From Shewanella decolorationis S12 (GTDB lineage Bacteria > Pseudomonadota > Gammaproteobacteria > Enterobacterales > Shewanellaceae): a stretch of DNA of 64,000 bases. This document shows positions 36,308 to 46,200 of the stretch, in pieces. Below the pieces are notes generated by a model. It made no database searches. It was not told the origin of the DNA and was given only the letters and a program-made list of their open reading frames with translations. Position 1 is the first letter of the stretch. Every line of letters starts with the position of its first letter. Location of the stretch: NCBI RefSeq assembly GCF_000485795.1, contig NZ_AXZL01000076.1:583895-647894 (forward strand), read 5' to 3'. The position numbers and the translations under genes are program-made.

Positions 36308-36950
36308 ACACCAAGTTTATGTGGAAAACAATATTTACAAATGCAATTTAGAATCATTAACCACTCTAATTAGAAATAATGAATCTCTGATAAGTGAGCA
36401 TAATAACAATCTTTCCAATACCAACAGTATCCTTCTAGAAATTGATAATACTTTATCATCAATACCAAATGGCTCTTACCCTCTAACAATTACATCCGGT
36501 ATTTTAAGCGCGATTGTTGCTGCTGGCGTAGCATTCTTTTTAAACTATTTATTCTGGAGAAAAATTAGAAATCATAATAGAATTAGTCATTTTGCACAAC
36601 TATCTATAGAATTACTAGACTTATTCGAATTTAACTCCACAAATTATTGGTTACTCAACTGTAACAAAAACAATCAATTAAAAGTTAAAAATTTAGAAAC
36701 ACAAATAAAATCTAACTTTACTGTATTAAGAGTAAGTTTAACTGAATTTTAAAAAAGAGTCCCTAGTAAGTTTAAAAATGATAAGGATTTAGTTATTCAG
36801 TTTATAAATGAAATCTATGATAAAGCAACTGGTGATAGTTTCGAATCAGCAAATAGAAAGTCAGAACCCAGGCGTTCACAAAACATTTCAAGTTCCTGTT
36901 CAAAAATGAAAGCACTACTTATTAGATATTCACAAGTATCGAATGTTTAA
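36267..36950 (+). pseudogene. Single-pass membrane protein of the cassette, with in-frame stop
   Basis: The frame starts at ATG 36267 (or 36297) inside the end of the DUF4325 gene. Residues ~15-65 are helical and coiled-coil-like, residues ~74-94 form one membrane helix (LTITSGILSAIVAAGVAFFL), followed by a basic WRKIRNHNR and a helical cytoplasmic tail. A TAA at 36750-36752 ends the frame at 161 residues. The same frame then stays open for 65 more codons (VPSKFKNDKDLVIQFINEIY) to TAA 36948-36950, with coding character. So the gene was probably ~227 codons, now interrupted. No family recognised. As the third gene of a tightly overlapping set it may be the membrane effector or sensor. Confidence 0.55.
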
Positions 36951-37477
36951 GTACTCTCAATACGAAAAAACTAACAGTTAGCACCTAATAAATTTAACTT
37001 CGTTAGTAAACTTAGTAATACAAAGATGGGACATATATGGTCACCTCGAGTTTAGCAAGGTCAATGTCCTACTTTGTTCAAGCTACACTGAGAAAAAAGG
37101 ACAGGCATAACTCTTTTGAGTTTAACGAAAGATGGGACCGTCAAACCACCTGCAAAAGTATACGATGTTACACTTTTGGCAACTATTTCAGTGCTTAAAT
37201 CCAAAAAGTGTAGGTAAGTACACCTAACTTGAAAAACGTCGCTTCCCCAAATTACCAATCCAAAAACAAAACCCCGACTCAGTTACCCGAGTCGGGGTTT
37301 TTATTTTTCTCTTACAACTATTTGGGTTTTAAGCGATTAAGCTAAAGACCACAGATGCTTTTGCTAATCTAGCGCAGGAAAAATCGTTTTAGAGCAAGGC
37401 TTTTTGTTGCGACGTGTAGTGTTTTTCTACACGAGTAACAAAGTAACGCAGCTATAAACGATTTTAACCAGCTAGGA
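36951..37477. other. Island/groEL junction, no gene seen
   Basis: No ORF with a ribosome site. A direct repeat AAAGATGGGAC occurs at 37022-37032 and 37128-37138. It may be part of an unrecognised element end, since the AT-rich island stops in this stretch. A terminator hairpin lies at 37268-37301 and a CGTGTAG / CTACACG hairpin at 37413-37433, in the groEL 3' region. Confidence 0.4.
37268..37310. terminator. Bidirectional intrinsic terminator between island and groEL
   Basis: Perfect 13-bp stem (AAAACCCCGACTC / GAGTCGGGGTTTT) with an 8-nt loop and T-rich sequence on both exits. It can serve groESL on the minus strand and the island on the plus strand. Confidence 0.88.
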
Positions 37478-39115
37478 TCACATCATGCCGCCCATTCCAC
37501 CCATACCACCCATTCCGCCCATATCTGGCGCATCAGCTTTTGGCAGCTCAGCTACCATAGCTTCGGTGGTGATCATCAGACCTGCGATAGACGCTGCGAA
37601 TTGCAGTGCGCTACGGGTCACTTTAGTTGGGTCAAGGATACCCATTTCTAACATGTCACCGTAGGTGTCGTTGCCCGCGTTGTAACCGTAGTTACCGCTG
37701 CCGTTTTTAACGTTATTCGCTACAACAGAGGCTTCTTCGCCTGCGTTGGTCGCGATTTGACGCAGTGGTGCTTCCATTGCGCGTAGCGCGATAACCACAC
37801 CGTGTTTTTGGTCTTCGTTAGCCACTTCAACGTCAGCAATCTTAGAAGCAACACGTACCAGAGCAACACCACCGCCAGGTACCACGCCTTCTTCAACAGC
37901 AGCACGGGTTGCGTGCAGTGCGTCTTCTACGCGGGCCTTTTTCTCTTTCATTTCAACTTCGGTCGCAGCACCAACTTTGATTACCGCAACACCGCCAGCG
38001 AGTTTAGCCATACGCTCTTGCAGTTTTTCTTTGTCGTAGTCTGAAGTTGATTCTTCGATTTGTTGCTTGATTTGGCTTACGCGCGCTTCGATTTGCGCTT
38101 GCTCACCGTTACCATCGATGATGGTGGTGTTGTCTTTAGTGATCACAACACGCTTAGCAGTACCTAAGTCTTCTAAGGTTGCTTTTTCAAGCTCTAAACC
38201 GATTTCTTCAGCGATTACAGTACCGCCAGTTAAAATCGCCACGTCTTGCAGCATTGCCTTGCGGCGGTCACCAAAGCCTGGTGCTTTAACCGCAGCCACT
38301 TTCACGATACCGCGCATGTTGTTCACAACTAAGGTTGCTAAGGCTTCGCCTTCAACGTCTTCGGCAACGATCAGTAATGGCTTACCGGTTTTTGCCAGAC
38401 CTTCAAGGATTGGTAACAGTTCGCGGATGTTAGAGATTTTCTTGTCTACTAACAGTACGAATGGATGATCTAATTCAACGCTGCCAGTTTCTGGCTTGTT
38501 GATGAAGTATGGAGACAGGTAGCCACGGTCGAACTGCATACCTTCTACTACGTCCAGTTCGTTTTCCAGTGCTTGACCTTCTTCAACGGTGATCACGCCT
38601 TCTTTACCGACTTTTTCCATTGCAGTGGCAATGATTTGGCCGATTGACTCGTCAGAGTTAGCAGAAATAGTACCTACTTGAGCGATAGCTTTTGAGTCGG
38701 CGCAATCTTGAGAAAGGTTTTTCAACTCGATAACGGCTGCAGCAACGGCTTTATCGATACCGCGCTTTAAGTCCATTGGGTTCATACCCGCCGCAACGGC
38801 TTTTAAGCCTTCAGTCACAATGGCTTGTGCTAGAACGGTTGCAGTTGTGGTACCGTCACCTGCGGCGTCGTTGGCTTTAGAAGCAACTTCTTTCACCATT
38901 TGCGCGCCCATGTTTTCGAACTTGTCTTCTAATTCGATTTCTTTTGCAACAGACACACCGTCTTTAGTGATCAGTGGCGAGCCAAAGCTCTTGTCTAATA
39001 CCACGTTACGGCCTTTAGGGCCTAGGGTCACTTTTACTGCGTTAGCCAGAATGTTTACACCAGCCAGCATTTTTACGCGTGCGTCATTACCAAATACAAC
39101 TTCTTTAGCTGCCAT
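37478..39115 (-). CDS. groL: Chaperonin GroEL
   Basis: A 545-residue cytoplasmic 60-kDa chaperonin, full length. The N-terminus (KEVVFGNDARVKMLAGVNIL), the ATP-binding DGTTTATVLAQ and the C-terminal GGM repeats (GGMGGMGGMGGMM) are typical. It forms the double ring that folds proteins with GroES and ATP. It is transcribed after groES, 57 nt away, from a sigma32-type promoter upstream of groES. Confidence 0.99.
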   Translation of the reverse strand: MAAKEVVFGNDARVKMLAGVNILANAVKVTLGPKGRNVVLDKSFGSPLITKDGVSVAKEIELEDKFENMGAQMVKEVASKANDAAGDGTTTATVLAQAIVTEGLKAVAAGMNPMDLKRGIDKAVAAAVIELKNLSQDCADSKAIAQVGTISANSDESIGQIIATAMEKVGKEGVITVEEGQALENELDVVEGMQFDRGYLSPYFINKPETGSVELDHPFVLLVDKKISNIRELLPILEGLAKTGKPLLIVAEDVEGEALATLVVNNMRGIVKVAAVKAPGFGDRRKAMLQDVAILTGGTVIAEEIGLELEKATLEDLGTAKRVVITKDNTTIIDGNGEQAQIEARVSQIKQQIEESTSDYDKEKLQERMAKLAGGVAVIKVGAATEVEMKEKKARVEDALHATRAAVEEGVVPGGGVALVRVASKIADVEVANEDQKHGVVIALRAMEAPLRQIATNAGEEASVVANNVKNGSGNYGYNAGNDTYGDMLEMGILDPTKVTRSALQFAASIAGLMITTEAMVAELPKADAPDMGGMGGMGGMGGMM

Positions 39116-39172
39116 AATTGAGTATCCTTTAAATTTTGATGATTAATTGGAATGTCGAATTGATGTCGTGGA

Positions 39173-39463
39173 TTAACCTACGATAGCCATCAGGTCAGCT
39201 TCCGACAGGATCAAGACTTCTTGACCGTCGATTTTTTCTTTCTTAACACCGTAACCTTCATTGAAGATCACTACATCACCCACTTTCACATCCAGAGGTC
39301 TTACAGTGCCGTTTTCTAAAATACGGCCATTACCTACTGCAAGGACTTCCCCGCGAGTCGATTTTTCGGCGGCGCTGCCAGTTAACACAATGCCACCCGC
39401 TGAAGTTGATTCAACTTCTAAACGCTTAACGATTACGCGGTCATGTAATGGACGAATATTCAT
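39173..39463 (-). CDS. groES: Co-chaperonin GroES
   Basis: A 96-residue lid of the GroEL cage. It contains the mobile loop (TSAGGIVLTGSAAEKS), the conserved MNIRPLHDRVIVKR start and the C-terminal ILSEADLMAIV. It is the first gene of the groESL operon, with the heat-shock promoter 95-125 nt upstream. Confidence 0.99.
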   Translation of the reverse strand: MNIRPLHDRVIVKRLEVESTSAGGIVLTGSAAEKSTRGEVLAVGNGRILENGTVRPLDVKVGDVVIFNEGYGVKKEKIDGQEVLILSEADLMAIVG

Positions 39464-39557
39464 CTATGAACTCTCCTAATGATTTAATGCCCAACAATCG
39501 AGGCGATTTTGTGATGAAAAAGAGGAGGCATTTCCAGCTTCCCCTTTGATGTCTGTG

Positions 39558-39586
39558 ATATGGGGTTACCCCTTGCCAGATCCAAG
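39558..39586 (-). promoter_or_regulatory. Sigma32 heat-shock promoter of groESL
   Basis: On the minus strand, CTTGGA (39586-39581), a 15-nt spacer and CCCCATAT (39565-39558). This closely follows the sigma32 consensus CTTGAA-N13-15-CCCCATNT and sits about 95 nt ahead of groES. Confidence 0.82.
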
Positions 39587-39690
39587 TGCCTTTACAAAAA
39601 AAAATTCAAATTTTTGATGTCGGTTTTTTCAAGCGGGCACAATCCTGCTAGAATTCGGCCTCCGCTCGCAAACAAGGCACTATTTTCCCC

Positions 39691-41049
39691 ATGAAAGACA
39701 GACACGGGCTGCTTAGCGCGCCAATTGGTCGTGTACTGCTCAACATGAGCCTCCCCAACTTGATTGGCATTATGACCATTCTAGGTTTTAGCCTCGCTGA
39801 CACTTTTTTTATCAGCCAGTTAGGGACAGAAGCCTTAGCGGCGATCAGTTTTACCTTTCCGGTGACTTTGATTATTTCCAGCATTGCCATTGGCGTGGGT
39901 GCAGGGGTATCGACCAATCTTGGACGACTGATTGGTTCAGGTAACGCACCACAGGCAAAGGTGTTTTTACACGATGCGTTGCTGCTGACCTTTATCCTTA
40001 TCGCCAGCTTATCTGCCCTTGGTAGTATTTTTATTGAACCACTGTTTAGCTTGCTTGGCGCCAATGACTCCAGTTTGCCGCTCATTCATGACTATATGAT
40101 GTATTGGTATGTGGGCGCGCCGCTGTTGGTGCTACTGATGGTGGGCAACCAAGGCTTACGTTCGACGGGGGATACTCGCTCCCCGGCGATGATTATGTCG
40201 TTGGCGGCGATCATTAACTTAATCCTCGACCCTTTATTAATCTTCGGTATTGGGCCTTTTCCGCGTTTAGAGATCCAAGGCGCAGCGATTGCCACCCTGT
40301 TCTCTTGGCTGGTTGCGTTGTCACTCTCGGGTTATTTGCTGATTATTAAGCGGCGGATGCTTGAGCGGGCGGTATTTGATATCGATAGAATGCGCGCCAA
40401 CTGGAGTAAACTCGCCCATATCGCCCAACCCGCAGCCCTGATGAATTTAATTAATCCACTCGCCAATGCGGTGATTATGGCGATGCTGGCGCATATCGAC
40501 CACAGTGCCGTCGCAGCCTTTGGTGCGGGCACGCGTTTAGAGTCGGTGCTGTTAATTGTGGTAATGGCGCTCTCGTCGAGCCTGATGCCGTTTATCGCGC
40601 AAAACCTCGGTGCAGGCCAACCCCAAAGGGCGAAACAGGCGCTGCTGTTATCGCTTAAATTTATCTTTGTATTCCAAACCTTACTCTATATTCCACTGGC
40701 ATTTCTCGCCCAGCCACTCGCGAGTTTATTCAGTACCGATCCGCAGGTGCTAGAGTGGTTAAGTTTTTATATTCTGGTGCTGCCCTGCGCCTATGGCCCG
40801 CTCGGCATAGTGATTATCTTTGCCACGGCGCTTAATGCGTACCACAGACCCATGAGCTCGTTAGTGATTAACCTGTGCCGCTTAGTGCTATTGATGTTGC
40901 CGCTGGCGGCGCTGGGGTCTTATATTGATGGGGTGAAAGGCTTGCTGCTCGCGCTCCCCATCACTAACCTCTTGATGGGGATTGCCTGTTATTACTTAGC
41001 GCAGCGGATTTGCGAGCCGACCAAGGTCACGACCGCCGACGCTATTTAG
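39691..41049 (+). CDS. MATE-family efflux transporter
   Basis: A 452-residue integral membrane protein with 12 predicted helices arranged as two six-helix halves (LLNMSLPNLIGIMTILGFSL; ALMNLINPLANAVIMAMLAH). The family exports cationic drugs and metabolites in exchange for Na+ or H+. The substrate is not predictable. It is divergent from groES. Its last 4 nt overlap the 3' end of the convergent LysR gene. Confidence 0.88.
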   Translation: MKDRHGLLSAPIGRVLLNMSLPNLIGIMTILGFSLADTFFISQLGTEALAAISFTFPVTLIISSIAIGVGAGVSTNLGRLIGSGNAPQAKVFLHDALLLTFILIASLSALGSIFIEPLFSLLGANDSSLPLIHDYMMYWYVGAPLLVLLMVGNQGLRSTGDTRSPAMIMSLAAIINLILDPLLIFGIGPFPRLEIQGAAIATLFSWLVALSLSGYLLIIKRRMLERAVFDIDRMRANWSKLAHIAQPAALMNLINPLANAVIMAMLAHIDHSAVAAFGAGTRLESVLLIVVMALSSSLMPFIAQNLGAGQPQRAKQALLLSLKFIFVFQTLLYIPLAFLAQPLASLFSTDPQVLEWLSFYILVLPCAYGPLGIVIIFATALNAYHRPMSSLVINLCRLVLLMLPLAALGSYIDGVKGLLLALPITNLLMGIACYYLAQRICEPTKVTTADAI

Positions 41050-42035
41050 GTTGTGCTTTTTAAGCTAAAACGCACATCATTAGGCGGGAATGGCTCTTCC
41101 GATGCTTTACAAACTCGGCGCACATTTTGAGTGCTAAGATTGGTTGGAATACCATTCGGAGCCAGCTCTTGCATAATAAAGTCGATAAAGCGTCTACAGG
41201 CCAAACTTACATAACGTCTTGATGGATAAGCCAAATAGCATTCTCCTGGGTGGGACTCTATCTCGGGTAGTAGGGTAATTAACTGCCCAGAAGCAAGGTA
41301 ATCCGCCACCACTTCTGCGGGCGCATAGACGATCCCGCGTCCTTGCAAGGCAAATTCTACCGCGACCTCGACACTGTTAGAGCAAAAATTGCCTCTCACT
41401 CTCACTTCCTGTTCGGCACCAATCCACAACTCATTAAAGATCTTGCCATTTGAGAGTCGAAATAAGGACACATTATGGGATTCAATTTCTTTTGGTGTTG
41501 TTGGAGTACCGTATTGCGCTAAGTAGTCGGGGCTGGCATAAAAACGCAAATCCGTGGTGAAGATAGGCCGCACGACTAGATCTAAGGTATCTAGTGCAGG
41601 TTCCACCACGAAGGCTACGTCGAGATTATTCTTAACCATATCAACGGATTCTGCACTACTGATCACTTCTACCGTCAGTTTTGGATGTAAATCCATAAAG
41701 CGGAAAATGGCGTGCATCAGTACATTCATGCTGTGGATAGGAAACATTTGAATGCGGAGATGGCCACTGATCTCAGCATCTTCGTTAGTCATCTCAAACA
41801 GGGTTTCGTCGAGCTGCGCCAAAATGTTTTGCGATCTATGGTAAAAATGGCTTCCCGCTGAGGTCAGCGTCATCGAGCGACTCTGGCGGTGGAATAGCTT
41901 GATATTCAGTTCATCTTCCAACGCCTGTAAACGGCGGCTCACGGTCGATTTAGGTAAGTTAAGCAAATCAGCAGCTTCGATCAAACTACCAGTTTCGGCT
42001 ATGCGGTGAAATAACGCTAAGTCCTCTGTCTTCAT
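41046..42035 (-). CDS. LysR-family transcriptional regulator
   Basis: A 329-residue regulator. Residues 1-60 are the winged helix-turn-helix (LIEAADLLNLPKSTVSRRLQ), followed by a linker helix and the periplasmic-binding-like effector domain (residues ~90-290). Its layout, starting MKTEDLALFHRIAETGSL, places it among CrgA/DmlR-type LysR proteins. It is divergent from the RND adaptor gene with 129 nt between, so it is a likely controller of that pump; a candidate LysR box lies 22 nt upstream of its start. Confidence 0.9.
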   Translation of the reverse strand: MKTEDLALFHRIAETGSLIEAADLLNLPKSTVSRRLQALEDELNIKLFHRQSRSMTLTSAGSHFYHRSQNILAQLDETLFEMTNEDAEISGHLRIQMFPIHSMNVLMHAIFRFMDLHPKLTVEVISSAESVDMVKNNLDVAFVVEPALDTLDLVVRPIFTTDLRFYASPDYLAQYGTPTTPKEIESHNVSLFRLSNGKIFNELWIGAEQEVRVRGNFCSNSVEVAVEFALQGRGIVYAPAEVVADYLASGQLITLLPEIESHPGECYLAYPSRRYVSLACRRFIDFIMQELAPNGIPTNLSTQNVRRVCKASEEPFPPNDVRFSLKSTT

Positions 42036-42056
42036 TTTTAACTTAATTTCAATCTC

Positions 42057-42075
42057 ATTATGTGGGACTCATAAT
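42057..42075. promoter_or_regulatory. Candidate LysR-type operator
   Basis: ATTATG-7-CATAAT palindrome containing a T-N11-A core (T42061, A42073), in the divergent region between the LysR gene and the efflux operon. Confidence 0.5.
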
Positions 42076-42164
42076 CCCAAAGTATCCCGTTTATTGCAAC
42101 AAATTTAGCTGTTATCTTCGCGTCCCTAAAATGCTGATAAATTGTTATCGAGGACTCCCTGACC

Positions 42165-43247
42165 ATGAAATCATATCGACTGCTTCCCCTAGCGGCTTTA
42201 TTGCCAGCCGTTCTCACAGCTTGCACTCCAGCGGAAAGCTCGGTACAGGCGAGTGCCATTCGTCCAGTAAAACTCTTTGAAGTTGAGCAACTCGAAGGGG
42301 GAAATTTAAGGACGTTTCCGGCGCGCGTCAGTGCTAATAGCCGCGCTGAATTATCCTTTAGAATTTCCGGCGAACTGACGGATCTCGCATTAGTGGAAGG
42401 ACAACAGATCCGTCAAGGTAGCCTGTTGGCTAAACTCGATGACAGGGATGCCTATAACAATTTAATGACCCGCGAAGCGGATCATGAACTCTTAGAGGCG
42501 GATTTTCAGCGTAAAACCGAACTCCTCAAACGCAAATTAATCTCTCAAGCTGAGTTTGATAGCGCCCAAGCGCAACTTAAATCGGCCAAAGCCGCCTTAG
42601 CCGCCGCCCGTGACCAGCTAAGTTATACCAAGCTTATCGCTCCCTTTAGTGGCACTGTGGCCAAACGTTTAGTGGATAATCACCAAATCGTACAGGCCAA
42701 CCAAGGGATTTTAACGCTGCAAAACAACAGTTTGCTTGATGTCAGCATTCAAGTCCCCGAAGCGATGGCGGCGAGCCTAAACAACTATATTCAGCAGCAA
42801 AACTTTACCGCTAAGGTACGTTTTAGCGCATTAGCAGGCATGGAGTTTGATGCGAAATTCAAAGAATATTCGACCCAAGTGACCCCAGGCACTCAGGCCT
42901 ATGAAGTGGTATTTTCATTACCGCAACCTAGAGATATTCAATTACTTCCTGGCATGAGCGCTGAGTTAACCCTCGCCTTGGTAAAAACACCAGATCAAAC
43001 CGCGTCGGCCATAGTGCCAGTCACAGCTATCGACAAACGCGATCAGGATGGACGAGTTCAAGTCTGGGTCTATCAAGCGCAATCGGGCGAAGTGAAACCC
43101 ACAGCTGTGACTTTAGGCCGAGTCACCACCGAAGGTATCGAAGTCTTAGGCGGCATCAACAAGGGCGACTTAATTGTCAGCGCAGGAGTATCCCAATTAT
43201 CCGACGGGATGAAAGTGAAGCCACTACGCTGGCAGCGCGGAGTGTAA
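42165..43247 (+). CDS. RND efflux periplasmic adaptor (membrane fusion) lipoprotein
   Basis: A 360-residue adaptor. A signal peptide ends at the lipobox LTACTP. The lipoyl halves (AELSFRISGELTDLALVEGQ; KLIAPFSGTVAKRL) flank a helical hairpin (residues ~95-150). A beta-barrel and a membrane-proximal domain follow (VPVTAIDKRDQDGRVQVWVY). It links the inner-membrane pump to an outer-membrane channel. The pump gene follows after 3 nt, so they form an operon. No channel gene is adjacent. Confidence 0.92.
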   Translation: MKSYRLLPLAALLPAVLTACTPAESSVQASAIRPVKLFEVEQLEGGNLRTFPARVSANSRAELSFRISGELTDLALVEGQQIRQGSLLAKLDDRDAYNNLMTREADHELLEADFQRKTELLKRKLISQAEFDSAQAQLKSAKAALAAARDQLSYTKLIAPFSGTVAKRLVDNHQIVQANQGILTLQNNSLLDVSIQVPEAMAASLNNYIQQQNFTAKVRFSALAGMEFDAKFKEYSTQVTPGTQAYEVVFSLPQPRDIQLLPGMSAELTLALVKTPDQTASAIVPVTAIDKRDQDGRVQVWVYQAQSGEVKPTAVTLGRVTTEGIEVLGGINKGDLIVSAGVSQLSDGMKVKPLRWQRGV

Positions 43248-43250
43248 TTC

Positions 43251-46200
43251 ATGAATATTGCTGAGTATTCCATCCGCCACAAAGTGATTAGCTGGATGTT
43301 TGTGTTACTGCTGCTCGTGGGCGGTGGTGTGAGTTTTACTGGTCTTGGGCAATTAGAATTTCCCGAATTTACCATTAAAGAAGCGCTTGTAATCACCGCC
43401 TATCCAGGCGCATCGCCAGAGCAAGTGGAAGAAGAAGTCACCCTTCCCCTCGAAGATTCACTGCAGCAGCTCGATGCGGTTAAGCACGTGACCTCAATCA
43501 ACAGTGCGGGCCTGTCGCAGATCCAAATAGAGATTAAAGAAACCTACGATAAAACCAGCCTGCCACAGGTGTGGGATGAGGTGCGTCGTAAGGTTAACGA
43601 CACCGCAGGACAACTGCCTCCCGGCACTAGCACGCCCAAGGTCTATGACGACTTTGGCGATGTGTACGGCATTTTGTTTAATCTCTCAGGGCCTGACTAT
43701 AGCAACCGCGAATTAAGCAACTATGCCGACTATTTGCGCCGCGAACTGGTACTGGTGCCAGGGGTCAAAAAAGTCTCTGTAGCGGGCAGCGTAACCGAGC
43801 AGGTTGTGATTGAAATATCACAACAAAAACTCTCGGCACTAGGGTTAGATCAAAGCTATATCTACGGTCTGATTAACAATCAGAACGTGGTTTCTAATGC
43901 GGGCAGTTTAGTGGTTGGCGATAATCGGATCCGCATTCATCCCACGGGCGAATTTAGCAGCGTGCAGGATCTTGCGCGTCTAATCGTCAGTCCACCAGGC
44001 AGCACCGAGCTTATCTATCTTGGCGACATTGCTCATATAGAAAAAGATTACGATGAAACCCCAGATGTGCTCTATCACAACCGTGGCGAAGCCGCCCTCT
44101 CCCTGGGGATTTCGTTTTCGAGTGGCGTCAACGTGGTCGAAGTAGGTAAAAGTGTTAGCGAGCGCCTTGCCGAGCTGGAGTCACAACGCCCAATTGGGAT
44201 GAACTTAGATACGGTTTATAACCAAAGTCTGGCGGTCGATGACACTGTAAATGGTTTTTTGATCAATCTATTAGAATCAATCGCCATCGTTATTGCCGTG
44301 CTATTGCTGTTTATGGGCTTGCGCTCAGGCTTTTTAATGGGGTTAATCCTGCTGCTTACCATTCTCGGTACTTTTATTGTGATGAAAGTGCTAGGTATTG
44401 AGCTGCAACTAATCTCTCTTGGCGCTCTGATTATTGCACTTGGTATGTTGGTCGATAACGCCATTGTGGTAACGGAAGGCATTTTGATTGGCCTGCGCCG
44501 GGGTAAGACTCGCCTCGAAGCCGCTAAACAAATTGTGTCGCAAACCCAGTGGCCACTGCTTGGCGCCACAGTAATTGCGATTATCGCCTTCGCGCCGATT
44601 GGTTTGTCGCAAAATGCCGCAGGGGAGTTTTGTCGCTCGCTGTTCCAAGTGTTGATGATTTCCTTATTTATCAGTTGGATTACTGCGATAACCCTAACGC
44701 CTTTCTTCTGCCATTTGCTGTTTAAAGATGCCCCCGCAGATGAGGAGGAGCAGGATCCTTACAAAGGCTGGTTCTTCAGCGTATACCGCGCGAGCTTAAC
44801 CTTTGCCCTGCGTTTTAGAATAGCCAGTATTCTCCTGGTCGGCGCCATGCTTGTTAGTGCAGTGATTGGTTTTGGCCATATCAAAAATGTGTTCTTCCCT
44901 GCGTCAAACACGCCCATCTTCTTTGTCGATATTTGGATGCCAGAAGGCACGGATATCAAAGGCACAGAACGCTTCGCCGCCGATATTGAGCAGCTGCTAC
45001 TCAAGCAAGCCGAAGAGCAACACAGCGGCCTTAAACACTTAACCACAGTCATTGGCCAAGGTGCGCAGCGTTTCGTCCTGCCCTATCAACCGGAAAAAGG
45101 CTACCCCGCCTTTGCACAGCTAATTGTTGAAATGGAGGATTTAGCATCCTTAAAAGTCTATATGCCAGAGTTAGAAGCACTATTAAATCAGCGATTCCCA
45201 CAGGCGCAATATCGATTAAAAAACATGGAAAACGGCCCGTCTCCGGCCGCGAAGATCGAGGCGCGCTTCTACGGCGATGATCCTGAAGTGCTGCGTGCAT
45301 TAGGCGCGCAGGCCGAAGCTATCTTCCATGCTGAGCCGAGTATGGATGGCGTTCGCCATGATTGGCGCAACCAAGTGCCGTTAATTCGTCCACAGCTGCA
45401 AAATGCGCAGGCGAGGGAAACCGGGATCAGCAAGCAGGATCTGGATAATGCGCTGTTAATTAACTTTAGCGGCAAACAGATTGGCCTTTACCGCGAAACC
45501 AGCCATTTACTGCCCATCGTTGCCCGTGCCCCCGCCGAAGAGCGATTGCAGGCGGACAGCCTGTGGAAACTGCAAATCTGGAGTAGCGAGCACAGCACCT
45601 TTGTGCCAGCCACCCAAGTGGTCAGTAGCTTCGATACTCAATGGGAAAATCCCTTGGTAAAACGTCGTGACCGGATGCGGATGTTAGCGGTACTGGCCGA
45701 TCCAAAACTAGGCAGCGATGAAACGGCCGATTCTGTACTACGCAAAGTCAAAGCTAAGGTCGAGGCTATTAGCCTACCCGCAGGTTACCACCTCGAATGG
45801 GGCGGTGAGTATGAGACCGCTGGCGAAGCACAAACCGCGGTATTTAGCTCGATTCCACTGGGCTACTTGGCGATGTTTTTAATCACAGTGTTCCTGTTTA
45901 ACTCGGTACGCCAACCCTTAGTGATTTGGTTTACCGTGCCACTGGCCTTGATTGGAGTCTCGGCGGGATTACTGATTTTCGACGCGCCCTTTAGCTTTAT
46001 GGCACTGCTGGGGCTGCTGAGTCTATCGGGCATGGTGATTAAAAACGGCATTGTGTTAGTCGATCAAATCAACCTAGAACTCGACGAAGGCAAGCCGGCC
46101 TATATCGCCTTAGTCGATTCGAGCGTCAGCCGTGTCCGCCCAGTGATGATGGCGGCGATCACCACCATGCTCGGAATGATCCCGTTGATCCCCGACGCCT

